Source: Salvelinus alpinus
Taxonomy: Eukaryota > Chordata > Actinopteri > Salmoniformes > Salmonidae
DNA: 64,000 nt
Assembly: GCF_045679555.1 (NCBI RefSeq)
Contig: NC_092089.1
Coordinates: forward strand, 6,184,679 to 6,248,678
Direction of reading: 5' to 3'
How positions within the stretch are numbered: position 1 is the first letter of the stretch; the number at the start of each line of letters is the position of its first letter. Below, one piece after another: positions 1-8,762 of this stretch. Below the pieces are notes generated by a model. It saw only the letters and a program-made list of their open reading frames with translations, was not told the DNA's origin and searched no databases. The position numbers were made by a program, and so were the translations under genes.

Positions 1-1830
1 TGCCACATCTCTAATGGTACCATACCACATCTCTAAAGGTACCATACCACATCTCTAATGGTACCATACCACATCTCTAAAGGTACCATTCCACATCACT
101 AATGGTACCATACCACATCTCTAATGGTACCATACCACATCTCTAAAGGTACCATACCACATCTCTAAAGGTACCATACCACATCTCTAATGGTACCATA
201 CCACATCTCTAAAGGTACCATACCACATCTCTAATGGTACCATACCACATCTCTAATGGTACCATACCACATCTCTAATGGTACCATACCACATCTCTAA
301 TGGTACCATACCACATCTCTAAAGGTACCATACCACATCTCTAATGGTACCATACCACATCTCTAATGGTACCATACCACATCTCTAAATGTACCATACC
401 ACATCTCTAAAGGTACCATACCACATCTCTAAAGGTACCATACCACATCTCTAATGGTACCATACCACACCTCTAAAGGTACCATACCACATCTCTAAAG
501 GTACCATATCACATCTCTAATGGTACCATACCACATCTCTAATGGTACCATACCACATCTCTAAAGGTACCATACCACATCTCTAAAGGTACCATACCAC
601 ATCTCTAATGGTACCATACCACATCTCTAAAGGTACCATACCACATCTCTAAAGGTACCATACCACATCTCTAAAGGTACCATACCACATCTCTAAAGGT
701 ACCATGCCACATCTCTAATGGTACCATACCACATCTCTAAAGGTACCATACCACATCTCTAAAGGTACCATACCACATCTCTAATGGTACCATACCACAT
801 CTCTAATGGTACCATACCACATCTCTAATGGTACCATACCACATCTCTAATGGTACCATACCACATCTCTAAAGGTACCATACCACATCTCTAAAGGTAC
901 CATACCACATCTCTAATGGTACCATACCACATCTCTAAAGGTACCATACCACATCTCTAATGGTACCATACCACATCTCTAAAGGTACCATTCCACATCA
1001 CTAATGGTACCATACCACATCTCTAATGGTACCATACCACATCTCTAAAGGTACCATACCACATCTCTAAAGGTACCATACCACATCTCTAATGGTACCA
1101 TACCACATCTCTAAAGGTACCATACCACATCTCTAATGGTACCATACCACATCTCTAATGGCACCATACCACATCTCTAAAGGTACCATACCACATCTCT
1201 AATGGTACCATACCACATCTCTAATGGTACCATACCACATCTCTAATGGTACCATACCACATCTCTAATGGTACCATACCACATCTCTAAAGGTACCATA
1301 CCACATCTCTAAAGGTACCATACCACATCTCTAAAGGTACCATACCACATCTCTAAAGGTACCATACCACATCTCTAAAGGTACCATACCACATCTCTAA
1401 AGGTACCATACCACATCTCTAAAGGTACCATACCACATCTCTAATGGTACCATACCACATCTCTAAAGGTACCATACCACATCTCTAAAGGTACCATACC
1501 ACATCTCTAATGGTACCATACCACATCTCTAAAGGTACCATACCACATCTCTAATGGTACCATACCACATCTCTAAAGGTACCATACCACATCTCTAATG
1601 GTACCATACCACATCTCTAAAGGTACCATACCACATCTCTAAAGGTACCATACCACATCTCTAATGGTACCATACCACATCTCTAAAGGTACCATACCAC
1701 ATCTCTAATGGTACCATACCACATCTCTAATGGTACCATACCACATCTCTAAAGGTACCATACCACATCTCTAAAGGTACCATACCACATCTCTAAAGGT
1801 ACCATACCACATCTCTAAAGGTACCATACC
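1..1830. repeat. 22-bp minisatellite in a vps13b intron
   Basis: About 83 head-to-tail copies of a 22-bp unit built around ACCATACCACATCTCTAA, followed by AGG or TGG. Each junction makes the palindrome GGTACC. Two unit types (AAAGG and AATGG) alternate irregularly. A rare variant containing TTCCACATCAC occurs at 89 and again at 991, which is 902 bp or 41 units apart, with a similar order of unit types after each, so blocks of units were duplicated. The array continues off the left end of the window. It lies in the intron upstream of the first visible vps13b exon. No coding potential is seen. Confidence 0.97.
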
Positions 1831-1958
1831 TAGTGGCGAGGCATCGGTTGGTCTGAAATATAAACCCAGGATTGTGCCTTTAAATCCTGTATATCTTTAA
1901 ACAGGTCTGGGAACAGGGTAGTCAGTTAAAAGGTTAATTCTCCTGTCTCTTCCTATAG
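1831..1958 (+). other. vps13b: Intron end and 3' splice site before vps13b exon A
   Basis: This is non-repetitive intron sequence ending in a pyrimidine-rich tract (CTCCTGTCTCTTCCTATAG). The AG at 1957-1958 is the acceptor. The next exon opens with GC, which completes a glycine codon begun in an exon outside the window. Confidence 0.85.
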
Positions 1959-2129
1959 GCACGCTGACGTCCATCACCAACCTGGCGACCAGCCTGGCCA
2001 GAAACATGGACCGGCTGTCCCTGGATGAGGAGCACTATACCAGGCAGGAGGAGTGGAGGAGACAGCTACCTGAGAGCCTGGGGGACGGACTCAGACAGGG
2101 CCTGTCTAGACTGGGCATCAGCCTACTGG
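1959..2129 (+). CDS. vps13b: vps13b exon A (C-terminal region, first visible exon)
   Basis: This 171-nt exon encodes TLTSITNLATSLARNMDRLS and continues through EEWRRQLPES to GLSRLGISLLG. I recognise it as the conserved region near the C-terminus of VPS13B (COH1), which is about 4,000 residues long in vertebrates. VPS13 proteins are bridge-like lipid-transfer proteins at membrane contact sites; VPS13B acts at the Golgi and in endosomal sorting. The exon starts after TATAG and ends CTACTGG before the donor GTGGGT, leaving a one-base phase that joins the next exon to read LLGAIAGIVD. The reading frame stays open past the donor into the CAGTCACTCAGC repeat, but that extension is intron. The upstream exons lie outside the window. 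Confidence 0.94.
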
Positions 2130-2141
2130 GTGGGTGGAGTA

Positions 2142-2886
2142 TAGACAGTCAGTCAGTCAGTCAGCTAGTCACTCAGCCAGACAGTCAGCCAGTCACTCAG
2201 TCAGTTAGCCAGACAGTCAGCCATACAGTCAGTCAGCCAGTCAGTCAGTTAGCCAGACAGTCAGCCATACAGTCAGTTAGCCAGACAGTCAGTCAGTCAC
2301 GCAGCCAGTCACTCAGCCAGTCACTCAGTCAGTCACTCAGCCAGTCACTCAGTCACTCAGCCAGTCACTCAGCCAGTCACTCAGTCACTCAGCCAGTCAG
2401 TCACTCAGCCAGTCACTCAGCCAGCCAGTCACTCAGCCAGTCAGTCAGACAGTTAGCCAGACAGTCAGCCATACAGTCAGTTAGCCAGACAGTCAGCCAG
2501 TCACTCAGCCAGTCAGTCAGTTAGCCATACAGTCACTCAGCCAGTCAGTCAGCTAGTCAGTCAGTTAGCCAGACAGTCAGTCACGCAGCCAGTCACTCAG
2601 CCAGTCACTCAGTCAGTCCCTCAGTCACTCAGCCAGTCACTCAGTCACTCAGCCAGTCACTCAGTCAGTCACTCAGCCAGTCACTGTCACTCAGCCAGTC
2701 ACTCAGTCAGTCACTCAGCCAGTCACTCAGCCAGTCACTCAGCCAGTCACTCAGCCAGTCAGTCAGACAGTTAGCCAGACAGTCAGTTAGCCAGACAGTC
2801 AGTCAGTTAGTCAGTCACGCAGCCAGTCACTCAGCCAGCCAGTCACTCAGACAGTTAGCCAGTCACTCAGCCAGTCACTCAGCCAT
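2142..2886. repeat. CAGTCA/CACTCAGC minisatellite
   Basis: About 745 bp of short, imperfect repeats built from CAGT, CACTCAGC and CAGACAGTTAGC blocks. The array starts only about 12 bp after the exon A donor. Read in one frame it gives a long Ser/Gln-rich open frame, which is a by-product of repeat units divisible by three and not a gene. Confidence 0.95.
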
Positions 2887-2936
2887 ACATGATACTCTTT
2901 TATAATACATGATACTATGTTGTAATACGTGACACT

Positions 2937-3116
2937 CTGTTGTCTCCAGGAGCGATCGCTGGCATCGTGGACCAACCCATGTTATGATACTATGTTATGA
3001 TCCTCTGTTGTCTCCAGGAGCGATCGCTGGCATCGTGGACCAACCCATGTTATGATACTATGTTATGATCCTCTGTTGTCTCCAGGAGCGATCGCTGGCA
3101 TCGTGGACCAACCCAT
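2937..3116 (+). repeat. vps13b: 68-bp triplication of the exon B 3' splice site and exon start
   Basis: Three tandem copies with a 68-bp period carry the acceptor TTGTCTCCAG followed by the first roughly 30 bases of exon B, beginning GAGCGATCGCTGGCATCG. TCTCCAG starts at 2943, 3011 and 3079. The first two copies break into GTTATGATACTATGTTATG after CAACCCATG. Only the third continues into CAGAACTTCCAGCG and the full exon. The first two copies are therefore decoy acceptors with truncated exon starts. Confidence 0.93.
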
Positions 3117-3262
3117 GCAGAACTTCCAGCGTGGTTCAGAGATGCAGAGTTCAGCAAGCAGCAAGGCCAAAGGGGTCATCTCTGGGGTGGGGAAAGGCAT
3201 CGTGGGGGTCTTTACCAAACCTATAGGGGGCGCCGCAGAGCTGGTCTCTCAGACGGGATACG
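3086..3262 (+). CDS. vps13b: vps13b exon B
   Basis: This 177-nt exon encodes AIAGIVDQPMQNFQ, then SSKAKGVISGVGKGIVGVFT and KPIGGAAELVSQTGYG. This is among the best conserved stretches of VPS13B and of VPS13-family C-termini, where a glycine-rich amphipathic region precedes the PH-like end. The acceptor is the third of three tandem TCTCCAG copies, at 3079-3085, and is the only one leading into the complete exon. The donor is CG|GTGGGT at 3263. The phase is one base in and one base out: TAC G joins GT ATC CTT CAT of the next exon. Confidence 0.95.
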
Positions 3263-3569
3263 GTGGGTTCACACACTTCACTGTTTATGTTTGAAAACAT
3301 TTAATTTGAGCTTTTTATTTTACCACTGGCAGGTCAACTCAGAACAAATTCTTTATTTACAACGACGGTCCTGATCGGTTGTTAACACATTACTGTTCGA
3401 CAGTAGTGGACACACATCCAACACAACCGGTTTATTGTCACTCAGGCCTGACGACCTTCTGGTCGAAACGTTACACATTAAACGTTATGGGACGATTCCA
3501 GCGCTTTTCCACTGAACTACAAGTCCCCTGTTAAGCAATTGTTGCTTTTCTTTACGAGCCTCCCACTCC
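3263..3569. other. vps13b intron, non-tandem stretch with dispersed-repeat fragments
   Basis: This is intron DNA after exon B. The segment around 3310-3370 (GTCAACTCAGAACAAATTC, then TTTATTTACAACGACGG) resembles a fragment of a dispersed repeat very common in salmonid genomes. No exon is seen in it. Confidence 0.55.
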
Positions 3570-4337
3570 AAGTAGCACAGATTACTCCCTCAACAGTACT
3601 GTAGGCCTGCTGTATTGTCCTGGCAGTATGCTAACACACAGATTACTCCCTCAACAGTACTGTAGGCCTGCTGTATTGTCCTGGCAGTATGCTAACACAC
3701 AGATTACTCCCTCAACAGTACTGTAGGCCTGCTGTATTGTCCTGGCAGTATGCTAACGCACAGATTACTCCCTCAACAGTACTGTAGGCCTGCTGTATTG
3801 TCCTGGCAATATGCTAACACACAGATTACTCCCTCAACAGTACTGTAGGCCTGCTGTATTGTCCTGGCAATATGCTAACACACAGATTACTCCCTCAACA
3901 GTACTGTAGGCCTGCTGTATTGTCCTGCCAATATGCTAACACACAGATTACTCCCTCAACAGTGCTGTAGGCCTGCTGTAGTGTTCTGGCCTGGGGGGTC
4001 CTGGCAGTATGTTAACACACAGATTACTCCCTCAACAGTACTGTAGGCCTGCTGTAGTGTCCTGGCAGTATGCTAACACACAGATTACTCCCTCAACAGT
4101 ACTGTAGGCCTGATGTATTGTCCTGGCAGTATGCTAACACACAGATTACTCCCTCAACAGTACTGTAGGCCTGCTGTATTGTCCTGGCAGTATGCTAACA
4201 CACAGATTACTCCCTCAACAGTACTGTAGGCCTGCTGTATTGTCCTGGCAGTATGCTAACACACAGATTACTCCCTCAACAGTACTGTAGGCCTGCTGTA
4301 GTGTCCTGGGGGGTCCTGGCAGTATGCTAACACACAG
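3570..4337. repeat. 61-bp minisatellite
   Basis: About 12 tandem copies of a 61-bp unit carrying CAGATTACTCCCTCAACAGT and GTAGGCCTGCTGTATTGTCC. GTAGGCC starts at 3601, 3662 and 3723, which sets the period. Two copies carry an inserted GGGGGGTCCTGG-type stretch. The array lies inside the vps13b intron between exons B and C. Confidence 0.95.
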
Positions 4338-4339
4338 TA

Positions 4340-4828
4340 GTAATGCTCCCTCCAAGGAGCCCTAGCGGTCCTACCGTAGCGGTATGCTAACAGGCTGTAA
4401 TACCCAGTCTATGAGGTGGTAGCGGTCCTAGCGTAGCGGTATGCTAACAGGCTGTAATACCCAGTCTATGAGGTGGTAGCGGTCCTACCGTAGCGGTATG
4501 CTAACAGGCTGTAATACCCAGTCTATGAGGTGGTAGCGGTCCTAGCGTAGCGGTATGCTAACAGGCTGTAATACCCAGTCTATGGGGTGGTAGCAGTTCC
4601 AGCGTAGCGGTATGCTAACATGCGGTCATTCCCAGTCTATGGGGTGGTAGCAGTTCCAGCGTAGCGGTATGCTAACATGCGGTCATGCCCAGTCTATGGG
4701 GTGGTAGCAGTTCCAGCGTAGCGGTATGCTAACATGCTGTAATACCCAGTCTATGGGGTGGTAGCAGTTCCAGCGTAGCGGTATGCTAACATGCTGTAAT
4801 ACCCAGTCTATGGGGTCCTACCGTAGCG
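4340..4828. repeat. 57-bp minisatellite
   Basis: About eight copies of a 57-bp unit containing AGCGGTATGCTAACAGGCTG and CCCAGTCTATGAGGTGGTAG; GGTATGCTAAC recurs at 4381 and 4438. It shares GTATGCTAACA with the preceding 61-bp unit, so the two arrays probably derive from one another. Confidence 0.93.
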
Positions 4829-4829
4829 T

Positions 4830-5115
4830 GTTAGTGTTTATTACCTGGGCCCTGGAGGGTTTATTAACTGGGCCCTGGAGTGTTTATTACCTGGGCCCTG
4901 GAGTGTTTATTACCTGGGCCCTGGAGGGTTTATTACCTGGGCCCTGGAGTGTTTATTACCTGGGCCCTGGAGTGTTTATTACCTGGGCCCTGGAGTGTTT
5001 ATTACCTGGGCCCTGGAGTGTTTATTACCTGGGCCCTGGAGTGTTTATTACCTGGGCCCTGGAGTGTTTATTAACCGGGCCCTGGAGTGTTTATTAACTG
5101 GGCCCTGGAGTGTTT
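4830..5115. repeat. 23-bp minisatellite
   Basis: About 12 copies of a 23-bp unit containing GTGTTTATTACCTGGGCCCT, with the palindrome GGGCCC in each. Open frames across it read as FITWALE and YYLGPG repeats and are artefacts of the repeat. Confidence 0.94.
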
Positions 5116-5200
5116 ATCAACTGATGCTAATCTAGCTCCCCTAGCTAGCTACACACACAACTGATGCTAATCTAGCTCCCCTAGCTAGCTACACACACAA
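5116..5200. repeat. 40-bp direct repeat, two copies
   Basis: Two adjacent near-identical copies start with ACTGATGCTAATCTAGCTCC and each ends in a short ACACACA run. They link the 23-bp array to the G-rich array that follows. Confidence 0.9.
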
Positions 5201-5390
5201 ACACAGGTTCTACAACACACAGGGTGGGGGGGGGGGGGGTGGGGACAGGTTCCACAACACACAGGGTGGGGGGGGGGGGGACAGGTTCCACAACACACAG
5301 GGTGGGGGGGGTAGGTTCTACAACGTGGGGGGGGGGGCAGGTTCCACAACACACAGGGTGGTGGGGGGGGGTAGGTTCCAGAGTGCCAGA
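5201..5390 (+). repeat. G-run minisatellite with quadruplex potential
   Basis: Four to five copies of a roughly 40-50 bp unit contain ACAGGTTCCACAACACACAG followed by uninterrupted G runs of 7 to 13 bases. Five long G tracts within 190 bp on the sense strand of vps13b could form G-quadruplexes in DNA or pre-mRNA. Opposite-strand open frames rich in Pro and Cys are repeat by-products. Confidence 0.9.
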
Positions 5391-5615
5391 GCAGTGACAT
5401 CATCAGCAGTAGGATGTTTTATGACTTGTTTTAAAATGCATGACGTCATCAAGTCACTTCACGGCTGACAGGAAGACGAGGCAACAAGCTGCATATGTAG
5501 ACATACACACACACAGTAACACATACACACACAGGAACACACACACATCCTGTGGGTCTTGGGGACTGAGTAGGGGCTAGTCTACTGTACACTGAACCTT
5601 TCTGCTTTGGTCTAC

Positions 5616-5619
<4 letters not shown>
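5391..5619. other. vps13b intron, mixed sequence with CA-rich patches
   Basis: This stretch is largely unique intron sequence. Interrupted CA patches lie between about 5500 and 5550 (ACACACACACAGTAACACAT). No exon signal is seen before the acceptor at 5724-5725. Confidence 0.6.

Positions 5620-5709
<90 letters not shown>
5620..5709 (+). repeat. vps13b: (TG)45 microsatellite next to the exon C acceptor
   Basis: An uninterrupted run of about 45 TG dinucleotides ends 16 bases before the exon C start. The splice acceptor region is only TTGTTGTCCTGAGCAG. UG-rich tracts just upstream of an acceptor are known TDP-43 binding sites and can cause exon skipping, as in CFTR exon 9. Confidence 0.97.
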
Positions 5710-5711
<2 letters not shown>

Positions 5712-5725
5712 GTTGTCCTGAGCAG

Positions 5726-5828
5726 GTATCCTTCATGGGGCTGGTCTCTGGCAGCTCCCCAAACAGCTGTACCTCCCAGCAGACCAGAAGTCAGCCCTCG
5801 CCCCCAACAGCCACGTCAAATACGTCTG
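5726..5828 (+). CDS. vps13b: vps13b exon C
   Basis: This 103-nt exon encodes ILHGAGLWQLPKQLYLPADQ followed by KSALAPNSHVKYV, matching VPS13B in order and position. The start follows GAGCAG at 5720-5725 and the donor is TCTG|GTAAGA at 5829. The incoming phase completes TAC G|GT (YG) and the outgoing phase leaves TG, which joins the G of the next exon to give Trp in VWKMLQSL. Because 103 is not a multiple of three, skipping this exon would shift the frame and remove the C-terminal PH-like region. Another frame across the exon is also open but gives no family match. Confidence 0.93.
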
Positions 5829-5840
5829 GTAAGAGCTGAA

Positions 5841-5842
<2 letters not shown>

Positions 5843-5871
<29 letters not shown>
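5843..5871 (+). repeat. vps13b: CA microsatellite after the exon C donor
   Basis: About 13 AC dinucleotides start roughly 16 bases after the exon C donor. The tract is complementary to the (TG)45 tract on the other side of the exon. Shortly after it, at about 5880-5896, CCCCAACAGCCACGTCA repeats 17 bases from the end of exon C, so a small exon fragment was copied into the intron. Confidence 0.93.
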
Positions 5872-6470
5872 GCTCAGGTCCCCAACAGCCACGTCACCTT
5901 TATGAAAGGGATCCCTGCTGCTCATTTGCTTCCCCACCAAGCTGCAGGAACGGAGGAGCAAACTGAAGTAGAAGAAGAGATTCAGAAACTCTTGGAGGAC
6001 CGTGGAATGTATTTAGTAATTAGACAGGAACAGTGTACATTAAACACATCATCAATATTACAGTCATGAAACATCCATGTAAATGTGTCCTGGGAAAGTC
6101 AGGGTAAATACACATACTCACTACAAACCACATTACATCCCAATACAATAGGATTCTAACGACGACAATAATCTGTTAAAACCCACTGTCGTCAGCTGTC
6201 CTCTGACATATGAGGAGACACAGGTAACTCAGGTGTACAGGCTTCGGGTTTGATTTGGGCCGGGATTTAAAAAGGTCAAAGTGCACAGTAAATAATCAGT
6301 TCAGTTTGTCAAGTCTATGAGCAGTGTATTCCAGTATGTTGTAGCTGTTACTGAGAGGGCTGATTGGTTGAGTTCACTGTGTCTGAAATGGACAACGCAG
6401 TCCCCTGTAGTTACTGTCCTTTGTTATCCTGGAACTGGTTTCCTTCAGCATGGCCAGCAGGACCACCTTG
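5872..6470. other. vps13b intron, no recognised gene
   Basis: This is mostly unique sequence following the CA tract and exon-fragment copy. Between 5938 and 6000 there is a short purine-rich stretch (AAGCTGCAGGAACGGAGGAG) with no splice sites I trust. I see no further coding evidence up to the 49-bp array. Confidence 0.5.
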
Positions 6471-6479
6471 CATCCCACT

Positions 6480-7994
6480 GCTGGCTTGGTTCTGGTCGGT
6501 CTGAGAGACCCGATGCTGCTGGAACTAACCAGGTTTGGTCCTGGTCGGTCTGGGAGACCAGGTGCTGCTGGAACTAACCAGGTTTGGTCCTGGTCGGTCT
6601 GGGAGACCCGATGCTGCTGGAACTAACCAGGTTTGGTCCTGGTCGGTCTGGGAGACCAGGTGGTGCTGGAACTAACCAGGTTTGGTCCTGGTCGGTCTGG
6701 GAGACCAGATGCTGCTGGAACTAACCAGGTTTGGTCCTGGTCGGTCTGGGAGACCAGGTGCTGCTGGAACTAACCAGGTTTGGTTCTGGTCGGTCTGGGA
6801 GACCCGATGCTGCTGGAACTAACCAGGTTTGGTTCTGGTCGGTCTGGGAGACCAGGTGCTGCTGGAACTAACCAGGTTTGGTTCTGGTCGGTCTGGGAGA
6901 CCCGATGCTGCTGGAACTAACCAGGTTTGGTCCTGGTCGGTCTGGGAGACCCGATGCTGCTGGAACTAACCAGGTTTGGTTCTGGTCGGTCTGGGAGACC
7001 CGATGCTGCTGGAACTAACCAGGTTTGGTCCTGGTCGGTCTGGGAGACCAGATGCTGCTGGAACTAACCAGGTTTGGTCCTGGTCGGTCTGGGAGACCAG
7101 GTGGTGCTGGAACTAACCAGGTTTGGTCCTGGTCGGTCTGGGAGACCCGATGCTGCTGGAACTAACCAGGTTTGGTCCTGGTCGGTCTGGGAGACCAGGT
7201 GGTGCTGGAACTAACCAGGTTTGGTCCTGGTCGGTCTGGGAGACCCGATGCTGCTGGAACTAACCAGGTTTGGTCCTGGTCGGTCTGGGAGACCAGGTGG
7301 TGCTGGAACTAACCAGGTTTGGTCCTGGTCGGTCTGGGAGACCAGATGCTGCTGGAACTAACCAGGTTTGGTCCTGGTCGGTCTGGGAGACCAGGTGCTG
7401 CTGGAACTAACCAGGTTTGGTTCTGGTCGGTCTGGGAGACCCGATGCTGCTGGAACTAACCAGGTTTGGTTCTGGTCGGTCTGGGAGACCAGGTGCTGCT
7501 GGAACTAACCAGGTTTGGTTCTGGTCGGTCTGGGAGACCCGATGCTGCTGGAACTAACCAGGTTTGGTCCTGGTCGGTCTGGGAGACCCGATGCTGCTGG
7601 AACTAACCAGGTTTGGTCCTGGTCGGTCTGGGAGACCCGATGCTGCTGGAACTAACCAGGTTTGGTCCTGGTCGGTCTGGGAGACCAGATGCTGCTGGAA
7701 CTAACCAGGTTTGGTCCTGGTCGGTCTGGGAGACCAGATGCTGCTGGAACTAACCAGGTTTGGTTCTGGTCGGTCTGGGAGACCCGATGCTGCTGGAACT
7801 AACCAGGTTTGGTCCTGGTCGGTCTGGGAGACCAGGTGCTGCTGGAACTAACCAGGTTTGGTCCTGGTCGGTCTGGGAGACCCGATGCTGCTGGAACTAA
7901 CCAGGTTTGGTCCTGGTCGGTCTGGGAGACCAGGTGGTGCTGGAACTAACCAGGTTTGGTCCTGGTCGGTCTGGGAGACCCGATGCTGCTGGAA
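6480..7994. repeat. 49-bp minisatellite
   Basis: About 31 copies of a 49-bp unit contain CTGCTGGAACTAACCAGGTT and TCCTGGTCGGTCTGGGAGAC. GGGAGACC recurs at 6601 and 6650. Units end in CCGATG, CAGATG, CAGGTG or CAGGTGGTG, and the order of these variants recurs in blocks, which points to block duplication. The last unit breaks into GGAAGTGGTTTTGGAGG at about 7992. Confidence 0.95.
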
Positions 7995-8040
7995 GTGGTT
8001 TTGGAGGGCCAGTAGGAGGCTACTCTTTCCTCTGGTCTAA

Positions 8041-8360
8041 AAAAGAAAATCCCAACGCCCCGGTGCAGTGATTGGGGACATTGCCCTGTGTAGGGTTGGA
8101 TGGGATGTTAAACGGGTGTCCTGACTGTCTGTGGTCACTACAGATCACATGGCCCTTATCGTCAGAGTAGGGGTGTTAACCCCGCTGTCCTGGTTAAATC
8201 CCCGATCTGGCCCTCTGTCATGGCCACCTAATCGTCATCAGCTTCCTGTTGGCTCTTCCATCCCCCCTCCTCTCCCCTGTAACTACTCCCCAGGTGGTTA
8301 CTGTAAATGAGAATGTGTTCTCAGTCAACTGACCTGGTAGAATAAGGAATAGATTAAAAT
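8041..8360 (+). repeat. Dispersed salmonid repeat ending TCAGTCAACTGACCTGGTAG
   Basis: The segment contains CCCGGTGCAGTGA-like, GATTGGGGACATTGCCCTG, GGGTGTTAACCCCGC and the tail GAATGTGTTCTCAGTCAACT. I recognise these as parts of a very common dispersed element in salmonid genomes. It carries no open frame of note. The family name is uncertain. Confidence 0.6.
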
Positions 8361-8394
8361 CTGCTGCCATGGAGGGGAAAGGCCGTGCAAGATC

Positions 8395-8730
8395 CTTTTT
8401 ATTTTTATTTATTATTTATTTCACCTTTATTTAACCAGGTAGGCTAGTTGAGAACAAGTTCTCATTTACAACTGTGACCTGGTAAAGATAAGGTCGACAC
8501 AAACAACAACACAGAGTTACACATGGAGTAAACAAACATACAGTCAATAATACAATAGAACAAAAGAAAACCAAAAGTCTATATACAGTGAGTGCAAATG
8601 AGGTAAGTTAAGGGATGTAAGGCAATAAATAGACCATGGTCTAGACCATAGACCATTACAATATAGCAATTAAAACACTGGAATGGTAGATGTGCAGAAG
8701 ATGAATGTGCAAGTAAAGTCTTTAAGCTCT
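8395..8730 (+). repeat. Dispersed salmonid repeat (TTATTTAACCAGGTAGGC type)
   Basis: It begins with T-rich sequence, then TTTATTTAACCAGGTAGGCT and GAGAACAAGTTCTCATTTAC, and continues with ACAGAGTTACACATGGAGTA and GATGTGCAGAAGATGAATGT. These blocks occur together in a high-copy salmonid element, probably the end of a retroelement. The 46-bp satellite starts directly after it. Confidence 0.6.
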
Positions 8731-8762
8731 GTGTACTGCTTAAAGCTGTCCAGACTGAATGA

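Noticed and set aside
2006-2524. A separate small Ser/Gln-rich protein
   Set aside because: Its first part is vps13b exon A and the rest is read-through into the CAGTCACTCAGC intron repeat past a good GT donor.
4783-5097. Open frames with FITWALE/YYLGPG repeats that look like a membrane protein
   Set aside because: They are translations of a 23-bp minisatellite in several frames.
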